Shown one piece after another: positions 56,050 to 64,000 of a stretch of DNA of 64,000 nucleotides; within the stretch, counting starts at the first letter, position 1, and each line of letters opens with the position of its first letter. Both the position numbers and the translations under genes were made by a program. The notes under the pieces were generated by a model that had not been told where the DNA came from, ran no database searches, and was given only the letters and a program-made list of their open reading frames with translations. This DNA is from Marsupella aquatica (lineage: Eukaryota > Marchantiophyta), in contig OZ316893.1 of assembly GCA_973895155.1 (NCBI GenBank), positions 8,370,001 to 8,434,000 on the forward strand. Reading direction: 5' to 3'.

Positions 56050-57040
56050 CACACGGGTAATAAGCTGGAGATTGCTGAACCACTGGTTTTTCACCAATGG
56101 CAGGCAGCCATTGGAAAGTGTGCAATGGACTGTGCTATTGATGTAAGACATGTTTTGAACACACCGAACATTTGCTTGTCAGCTGCTATAAGGTTACAGA
56201 TCGCTGGAGAGAGGTGAACAGGCTTGCGCAAGGGGCTCCGGCTTTGACCTCCTCGACCCGGACTCTCTTTGAAGCCATCACTCAGGCTATCCGTAGGCAC
56301 AAGCGGAATCCCGGTCCTCTGGTGCTGCTCATGGAAATGTGTACATAACAACATTTGGCAGGAGTGCAACTTGGCCACTTACTCCCAGTTCCTTGGGTGA
56401 CTTCCCGGCTGGGTGGTTCTCAAACAAACCAAAGCATACCTGCAGGCCATGGTTGACATTTGCCATTCTGAGAAGAAAGGCATACAAGTTAGCACTGCCC
56501 TCTAGCAACTGAGTGTTGTGCTCCAGCCCTGGGCTCAGGCTGACAGCCCAATTCCCATGAACCAAAATGATGATGATGAATGAGATTATGTACAGTCACC
56601 CTTGACCAGATGAAGGAACACACAGAAGAATAGAAATAGATTGAGCAATAGACATCTATTTGGGCTTCAAGAGGAAAATGTGGAATTAATGGCCCACTTG
56701 ACACTTTCATAAATTATTTCAGTTTCCATTTGTAGTCTTTAGCAAATGCCTTACACAGGCTACTCAAGCTTGACATAGGTGGACCATATCTAGGACTATG
56801 TGCAATATTAATTTGGTGCAAATTACTGGCCTTCTCTACACTCCCCCCTCCACTTTCTCTTCACCCCTTTCCTTTTTTCAGTTTTTCTTTGTGTCTCCTC
56901 CTTGCTTTGGTTCCTTCCAAGATTTTTTTGGCACCACAAATTTTTAAGACTAGCTTTGCAAGAAAAAGCGAGTATAGTTTATTCTCCCTTTATTGGGTTG
57001 TTTGTGTCTGGGACCCTTCCCGGTTTGACAATTTGGTCCT
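56050..57040. other. No supported gene
   Basis: Open frames on the minus strand (56091-56710) overlap in different frames without domain motifs. A CT-rich stretch lies at 56835-56900. Confidence 0.4.
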
Positions 57041-57048
57041 TTTGCACT

Positions 57049-57400
57049 GTGAAATATATATGTTTTTGATGTAGCTGTTCCATTTTGATGTGCACTTACC
57101 ACAAGCCATCAGAAATTGGGGCTCTGGCAGGTGGTGTATAAAGGGTTGTTTTGCCTTTGGGACCCTGTCTCCAGGTTTGGCATTTTTGGTTGAAATATAT
57201 GTTTTTGATATAGGTGTTGCTGTTAGATGTGCACTTACCACTAGTCATCAGAAGTTGAGGCTCTGGCAGGTGGTGTATAAAGGGTCGTTTTGCCTTTGGG
57301 ACCAGTGTGAAATATATGTATTTGATATAGGTGTTGCTTTTTTATGTGGACTTACCATGAGCCACCAGGAGTGGGGTCTCTGGCAGGGGTTGGTGGGAGA
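57049..57400 (+). repeat. Tandem repeat, three diverged copies of 113-144 bp
   Basis: Units start gtgaaatatatatg / gaaatatatgtttttgat at about 57049, 57193 and 57306. They share gatgtgcacttaccac, ggctctggcaggtggtgtat and ttttgcctttgggacc. Further short repeats of ggtgggtggcaaggact follow at 57425-57478. Confidence 0.88.
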
Positions 57401-57740
57401 GACTTGGCGCAGGTGATGTACAAGGGTGGGTGGCAAGGACTTGGAGCAGGTGAAGTACAGGGGTGGGTGGCAAGGACTGAGGCCCAACAAGAGAAGAATG
57501 CCTCTCAAAAAAACAGAAAGGGCCTCGTTGGGAGTTTGTTTTCCTCCAGGCCCCATCAAGTCAAGTCTTTCGATGGGACACGGTGGGTATGAACAAATCT
57601 AGGATCAAACACCCTTCGAAAATTCTGTGATGCTGCGGGACACTCGTGAGCTTTCGTGAAATGGATGTCTTCACCACGACGCACGATGTGGGAAGTGTCG
57701 GGCCGGCTTTGCTATCCTGTCGTAGGAAATAGCAGCAATG

Positions 57741-57878
57741 GAGCTCGCTACATGTTTCCTGTTCGGAGTTTTCAGAAGCTTTCGGTAGCGGGGCGGGGTC
57801 GAATGCAAGAGCTTCCTTGAATTTAATTTGAGAACCAATGTAAGCATAACTCCCCCACTTGATTGCTCGCCTCGCCAT
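57741..57878 (-). CDS. Possible first exon of a divergently transcribed gene, unknown
   Basis: A minus-strand frame begins at an ATG in good context (gagATGgcg at 57878), 365 bp from and divergent to the diflavin reductase start. It reads MARRAIKWGSYAYIGSQ, then a charged stretch. I do not recognise a family, and no second exon was identified, although the frame stays open further to 57561. It may be a real small gene or a chance frame in the shared promoter region. Confidence 0.25.
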
Positions 57879-58242
57879 CTCTTAGTGTTCTGCGGGGGTT
57901 ACTTTTGCACGTTATAGAAAGTCACCGCTTCTGCTGTTTTGAACGAGTGTGGGTGGCGCTGGTTGAGTTCTTGCCAAAGCTGTTGCCAATGGCATCTTGA
58001 GAAGAGAACGAGCAAGGATGTAGGGTTAGAGGGCGCTACTCAGTTACTGGCAGGTTTTCTGCGTATCGCGGAGTGTGAGCAGGTCCTTGAATTTGGTGGT
58101 ACACGCAGAAGAGTTCTTGGCTGAGGATGTTTGAAATGCTTGCCTCTGGAAGTGTGAATCTTGACGACTGTCAGTTCGGGACGCTTCTGAAACGGTCTCG
58201 GCTAGGTTCTTATCCTTGTTCATCGATGTACTTTCATGCAGA

Positions 58243-61200
58243 ATGGATAACAAACGAAAGCTTCTCATCCTTTATGCGACGGAGACGGGGAATGCGCAAG
58301 ATGTGGCCGAGCGTATTGCACGGGAAGCCATACGGCGACATTACCAGCCTGTACTGCAATCTACACAATCATACGAACCGGTAAGCATTTGAGCCTTGGA
58401 CTCATTGCACGGATCTGTAAATTTTTTCTCCCGGTTTACATCATCACCTGTTATTTTAGAACGTGGATTCCTTAAAACTGTGGACAAATGCACTGAAATA
58501 TTGTCCCTTTCTCACAATTTATTTCGTCACATTTTATCGAAGAATGTGCATTATAGTCCGTTAACTGTGAAGAAAGTATCGCTGAAATTGGGTCTGCCCT
58601 TGATGTCTTGGTGGCAGTTTCCAGTCTTGGCCAGATCAATCTACACTAGTTGTGTGGATTGTCTGGCGGCTACGTAAGATTTTGTGAAGCTGTCTTATTT
58701 AGGTTTAGCTAGGCAATTCGTGGTCTCAGCCATGTAAGTGACGTGTGGTATAACCAGTGTCATTGCTTGCACTACTGATGTTTACTTCACCTTCACAATC
58801 CAGGGTGCACTTCCAATGGAGGATTCGGTAGTGTTTGTCGCCTCTACCTGCGGCCAGGGTGATGCTCCAGCTGCAATGAAGGTATAGGATACATCGACTC
58901 TGTTTGACTGATCTTCAAGGATTGGTCGTCTGGCTGTAGACGTATCATGTTTTTACTTTTTCATTGTGTACCAAGTGACAATTGGTAATTTGTTCTTGTC
59001 AGAATTTCTGGAGATATTTACTGCGGAAAAGCCTGGGTCCGTCCTGGCTATGTGGTGTTCACTATGCCGTGTTTGGGCTTGGAGACTCAGGCTACCAAAA
59101 ATATAATGTAAGTATTCGGAAGCCCAGTTTAGCAGGCACAGAGTTTAGCAGCTTCGGGAGATACCGACACTGTGAGCGAGTCTAGAATCTTTGCCTTCAT
59201 AAAAAAGTTGACATAACTCCCAGATCAGAATAATGTGATAAAACGAAATCTTGACAGCCTGTGATTTGGGATTGTTGTGGGTACACTCGATTGAATCACC
59301 GTCGTTCCCTCTACGATTCAAAAAGTAGTAGGAGAATTATGTGTCTATAGCCATTCGAAAGAGGAGCCCTCATAGACACAAGGGTTGGCTATGGAGACTC
59401 GGATGGACACACTCAAACCTTAGTGTAACAAAACAAGAGCAAAGTACTCTTAGAAAGCTGTAAAGAGTGTTCTAAAAGTATAAGTTCCTGAATGGTTTTT
59501 CTCATTTGGGATTCTGTGGGTCCATCTGAGCATCTTGTCAAACCTTTGTGGTGCATCGAAGCTTTTCTTTCGTATCTTTTTGTTCAAATTATATTCATCA
59601 ATCTTGTTGAGAATATCGGGATGGTGCTTTCAACCTTGCCAGGACAGTAGAGGAGGGGCATAACATTTTTGAAATAAAGTGACTTAGCATACACCATACT
59701 TAGATGCCTGTAACAGATCTATAGTGAGTGAACCCTGACCTCGGTTTCTTGGTCTTGCAGATCGTGGCTAAAAAGCTTGATCGCAGACTAGCTGATCTTG
59801 GCGGTGAGGAAATTGTCTCCAAAGGTCTTGGCGATGATCAGCATCGTTCAGGGTAGGTGTTAAATTGGATATCCAAGAATAATTCCTTCGCTACAAAAGT
59901 TCTTTCACAGCGGGCCTTTCATATTATTGTGCAAATCGTTCACAATTCTTCCCACAGATACGGCAGAATATAGGCACTCAAGTTCACAGCCCAGGTGGCG
60001 GTATATAACTGCTAACATGAAGACAATGCACCGCAGCTCCTTACCTTTTCGTGCTCAATTTTACATGTTCGTCGATGCTTGGTGTAGGTATGAGGCCGCT
60101 CTCGACCCTTGGCTGGCAACGTTTTGGGTTGCAATGAGGGAAAGGTTTCCACTGCCCAGTGGTGTTTTTGACCCTAATCCCAAGGACTTCGGATCAACCA
60201 GTTTGGATCGTCCAAAGTTTAGAGTTACTTATCATGAACTACCAACACACGCGCAGTTGTCGACCCTTACCACTGCTGACCATCCTGGTATGTCAGTTCC
60301 TGCATTTCGCCACGGTTGTTAGAATTCTCGTATTTGATGGTTAAGTTTGAACTGTCGAGCCCATGTGTGGTCAAATGTAAAGGACCCGTCGTGTTCCTTA
60401 TGTGCTTTTAGTTGCAGGTTATGTATTCTGTCTGGAATGTACTGTCGTTTTACCCGTTTTGCTAAATTGAGGAGAAGTTTTCGGATCTTTGGTGGTGGTG
60501 GTGTGACTGTTACCGTGAAGGTGGTGAAAACTTTTAGGAGTGATAAACCACAGTCGCACAAACGCGCACGCACGCTCAAGCATTGTTTGCTCATATTTCA
60601 CTCTGCAAACAGAAAATGTTTAATTGCTTGTCAATAGCAAATGTAAGCAGTTGGTAATGTTTTCTTGCAAACTTGACTTATGCAGCCTCACGGTCTGTAC
60701 AAGAGAAATGGATGGAGTGCCAGCAAGCACGAGTTATGTTAGATTCTGCTGCCGGGGATATTCCGAATCACATTGAGCATGAGGGTGCAGGTTATAGCCC
60801 GAATCGGCCAGTATTTGCGAGAATGGTGTGTCTCCCAGTGCCATCTTCTGACTTTTGGAACTGTAGGTGTAACATGTTGATAATGGGTAAAATGTCCAAG
60901 CTCTCCAAAATTTTCTGGCAATCGGGAAGCTCATTTTACATGTGTGTCATGGTGCTGTAGGTGAAAAATGAACGGCTGACAGCAGAAGATCATGAGCAAA
61001 ATGTTCGGCACATAGAGTTTGATATTGGCCAAACAGTAAGTGGAAACAAACATTCATACAGATTCGTGTTATTCAAACTGTGAAGTTGAAAGATAGTGAT
61101 CGCTCAATATCTCGATGGACACGAGGGCATCGCATAGCTGGAGCATTGTGTATGGACAGTTTGGAGACTAATTCCTTGTCATTCCTATTGAACTACATAG

Positions 61201-63198
61201 GATGTTAGGTACTCTCCGGGGGACATCCTCACGCTCACACCATGTCAAAAACGGGATGCTCTCAATTCGTTTCTGAAGCGCCTTTCTTTAGACGGTTCTG
61301 CCTATATAACTGTACGTTACTGCCTTGCCTCCTTTTATATAATGCTTGATCGATGTTTGCTTATCCTAACAATCTTGAGCAGGCGATTTTTTTACGGACT
61401 CGCTTTGTAGTTAACGTTTAATTTGCTTTCCTCCAATCGTGCGTCTTGTTGCAATCAACGAAGTTGTCAGTCTGTGGAGGCAAGGTTAATTGGGCTCTTC
61501 TATGAAAGCACCATACTTGGGCTTCGTGCAAGCCACGTAGTTAACTAAAGTAGTCGATTTCGCCCGCTCAGGTGGAAGCTGCAAATCTTGACTGTAACTG
61601 GAACAATCCCCAACTACTGCAGTTGGGCCCTGTGCAAGTTATGTCTCTGGTCGAGGGTGTTTTGGATGTCTCGTCAGCTTCTCCACGGCGGTACTTTTTT
61701 GAGGTCAGTACGTTGTGAGAATTTTCCGTCGTTGTCGTGTTAGGACGGTCTAACTCCTGGGAGGCGTCTATTGTGAGTCTGGAGATCTAGCTGGTAAATT
61801 TGACGAAGTGTCTCCTGTGGGTTTGCCACTAGGTGATGAGCCACTTTGCCACAGCTGAGCATGAGAAAGAGAAACTTCAGTACTTTGCATCGTCAGAGGG
61901 GAGAGACGATCTCTATCAATACAATCAAAGGGAGAGACGTTCAGTCCTGGAGGTACATTTTTTTCAGCAACTGACGATGCTTGCTTTTACTTGGAATTTC
62001 AGAACCAAAGTAGTCGCTTCAGCTTTGTCGTGATGTTTATATGAGTGGATGATCGCCAAACTTAGCGAGAAGATGAGAAGCAGTCCGTACGTTATGGTCG
62101 AGTTTAGGGTTAGTCGACAGTGAGGGTTAAATATGGGCTAAGGGTGGTGGCCCTGGTACGTTTTTGTAGGTGCTGGAAGACTTTCCGTCTGTACAACTGC
62201 CATTGGAATGGGCACTCCAGGTAGTACCTAGGCTGAAACCCAGATCATTCTCGATTGCATCTTCACTCCGTGCCCACGCCAATCAGGCACATATTACTGT
62301 TGCTGTTGTGAAATGGTTGACAAAGTTTCAGCGCCAGCGACACGGTTTATGTTCGACCTGGTTATCTGAGCTAGATCCCAGTTCAGGTCTGTATGCTACT
62401 CTTTCGCAGAAAACTAATCGTTGTGAAATGTACAATGAGAACCTGATTTGGCTTACATGATAAGAGTTGGAGACTGCCGTCAGGACTTTTGGAAATTTGA
62501 TATTATTGTGGGTTGTGTGCTCAAACTTCTGTCTCACATGATCCCCGGGGCTTTTATGTGCTTCCCCAGATTTTCCGGATTATAAGAGGGGCTTGAATAT
62601 GGTCATACATTTTTGAACTGAGACACAAGGAATGCTTATATTGATCCAGGTCAATGCATGTGCAGGTGAGGTACTTGTGCCGGTTTGGATTACTCGAGGG
62701 GCACTGAAACTCCCTTCTCCTTCTGTACCTCTTATTCTAGTAGGACCAGGAACTGGCTGTGCACCATTCCGATCATTTGTGGAAGACAGGATGCTTGTGT
62801 CAGCAAGCAATCCGGTTGCGCCAATATTGTTCTTCTTTGGATGTCGAAAAGAAGCGAAAGACTTCCTCTACAAAGATTACTGGCAATCTTGTTCTCAAGC
62901 TAAAGGGGTTTTGTCACCCGATTTGGGAGGAGGTTTGATTGTGGCCTTTTCAAGAGACCAATCACAAAAGGTGTACGTCCAGCACAAAATTCGAGATCAT
63001 AAGAAATTTGTATGGGGCCTGCTGCAGGCTGGAGCTTCCATATTCATCTCTGGCTCAGCAAACAAGATGCCTGCGCAGGTAACCTCGACATTTGAGGAAA
63101 TTATAGTCGGTGAAACTGGAATGACACGAGAATCTGCAATGCGACAAGTGAAGGAGTTCGAAAGACTGGGTAGGTTCAATGTGGAGGCTTGGTCATAG
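58243..63198 (+). CDS. ATR3: NADPH-dependent diflavin oxidoreductase (ATR3/Tah18/NDOR1-type), 12 exons
   Basis: Exons: 58243-58380, 58804-58881, 59003-59107, 59761-59852, 60088-60287, 60686-60825, 60961-61035, 61201-61311, 61572-61703, 61833-61952, 62170-62386, 62666-63198, all GT-AG and in phase, giving 646 aa. The protein passes electrons from NADPH through FAD and FMN to the anamorsin/Dre2 partner in cytosolic Fe-S cluster assembly. An N-terminal flavodoxin domain has YATETGNAQ (11-19), ASTCGQGDAP and VFGLGDSGYQKYN. The FAD domain has YSPGDILTLTP and RSFSIASS (422-429). The NADPH domain has LVGPGTGCAPFR (494-505), FFGCRKE and the terminal FNVEAWS with W645 positioned to stack on FAD. It lacks an N-terminal membrane anchor, which separates it from cytochrome P450 reductase. 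Acceptors at 61201 and 62666 were chosen by phase over nearer alternatives. Confidence 0.95.
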
Positions 63199-63329
63199 TG
63201 GCCGTCAGTGGCACACCTTCACCTCATTCTTTAAGTCTACTAGAGGCTTTACATTCTTATGCCCATCTGCAGGCATCGGTTTTGTATAATATCATTTTTG
63301 GTAGTCCGGCCAGTTGCACCCAGTTTAAC

Positions 63330-63479
63330 TGCTTTATCGCGGTACCTTCGAATTGTCAGCTGGAAGGAAGAAAGGCTTTCACAGGATGGTCCTGAAAATA
63401 CATCTGCTTTATCGCGGTACCTTCGAATTGTCAGCTGGAAGGAACAAGGCCTTCACGGGATGGTCCTGAAAATACAATC
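63330..63479 (+). repeat. 75-bp tandem duplication downstream of ATR3
   Basis: 63330-63404 and 63405-63479 both begin tgctttatcgcggtacct and carry aattgtcagctggaagga and ggatggtcctgaaaataca, with four or five differences. It lies in the likely 3' untranslated region of the diflavin reductase. Confidence 0.9.
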
Positions 63480-64000
63480 CCCCTCTCATCCCCAACACCC
63501 AAAGAGCTTTTCTGCAAGAATGTTTTCTTGTCCTGTCCGAATAATTGTAGCCCTCCTGAAGGCATGGGGGATATCCATTTTTTCGCCTTTAGAAGAGGTG
63601 AGAACGGTCCACAGAATCGACAAGTCTCATGGTGATGGTTTCTCACCTTCAATTGATTATATTACTCACCTCAAATTATGAGTGAGTTTGAGTCTCATGC
63701 ATTTGTGGTACTGTTTGTTTTTGGAAGCTTCTTCTCGGTAATTTTCTCGGAGTGGCCTGTGATAGCACGGCTAAGTCCTAATAAAAGTAAGCAACGCCCT
63801 GGTACTTAAGTCGATGATTGACAATGGTTCTACTCAACGGGAAATGTTACTTTTATCGTGACTGGTTTTGGATGAGTTTTTTTGTGTCCATATGTCACTG
63901 GGACCTTTGCTTAATCTATCAAGCTATATCTTGTCCCTGGAGTGGGAGTGAGCCTTTTGTCTGGGGGCTGGTCATTTGATTGTGGACGCGGTGACGTAGA
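63480..64000. other. 3' flank, no gene seen
   Basis: Short open frames only; no motif is recognised before the end of the window. Confidence 0.4.

Noticed and set aside
61201-61209. Acceptor at the tag before 61210 for the eighth exon of the diflavin reductase
   Set aside because: It would put the following YSPGDIL block out of frame; the acceptor before 61201 keeps phase.
62650-62651. Acceptor at gatccag before 62651 for the last exon of the diflavin reductase
   Set aside because: Phase does not match the previous donor; the acceptor before 62666 keeps phase and restores the family spacing to VPVW.

Overview
The window looks like nuclear DNA of a land plant, most plausibly a non-vascular plant (bryophyte) or another early-diverging lineage. 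The evidence is a plant-type tRNA-Ala(AGC), plant-family genes (a DUF266/GT14 glycosyltransferase, a plastid-type YrdC-domain protein, CAF1, RMI2, an ATR3/Tah18 diflavin reductase), GT-AG introns mostly of 100-700 bp, and debris of plant Ty1/copia and L1-type elements. The lineage call is inference from gene structure and repeat style; no marker here fixes a species.

Layout. 1-3.7 kb: local repeats, a tRNA-Ala, and the last two exons of a GT14 glycosyltransferase separated by a 1.4 kb intron. 3.7-6.2 kb: gene-poor with short tandem duplications. 6.2-21.8 kb: three copies of one segmental duplication carrying an intronless NmrA-like NAD(P)-binding gene. Copy A (7.1-9.7 kb) is dead, with indels and a 1.5 kb inverted-repeat element that itself carries a LINE zinc-finger fragment. 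Copy B (14.55-15.52 kb) is intact and is the only one with a clear TATA box. Copy C (19.64-20.61 kb) is disrupted by one 2-base deletion. A GC-rich, strand-asymmetric G-repeat array flanked by inverted repeats sits just behind copy A. 21.8-25 kb: pyrimidine-rich satellite and small duplications.

25.0-28.0 kb: a nine-exon YrdC/Sua5-type gene (370 aa, likely organelle-targeted). 28-42 kb: repeat-rich, with a dispersed ~90-bp repeat family, an LTR-like stretch, a ~46-bp satellite, a decayed non-LTR retrotransposon C-terminus, and a 5'-truncated LINE tail with a 23-bp target-site duplication. 42.6-44.8 kb: a CAF1/POP2 deadenylase with an intronless ORF behind a long pyrimidine- then purine-rich leader. 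44.8-50.2 kb: no confident gene, two perfect young tandem duplications. 50.2-50.6 kb (minus): RMI2, an OB-fold subunit of the BLM/RecQ-Top3-RMI dissolvasome. 51.7-56.1 kb: minisatellites and a broken minus-strand copia element (LTR, polypurine tract, RNase H, RT) with a SINE-like insertion. 57-57.4 kb: another tandem repeat. 58.2-63.2 kb: a complete 12-exon NADPH-dependent diflavin oxidoreductase (646 aa).

The genes do not form a single pathway. They are independent housekeeping loci (tRNA modification, mRNA decay, recombination, cytosolic Fe-S assembly, glycosylation) in repeat-rich DNA. The accessory part of the window is the NmrA-like array and the elements inserted in it. All exon models below were built by hand from splice signals, phase and family motifs; none was checked by alignment or transcript data.
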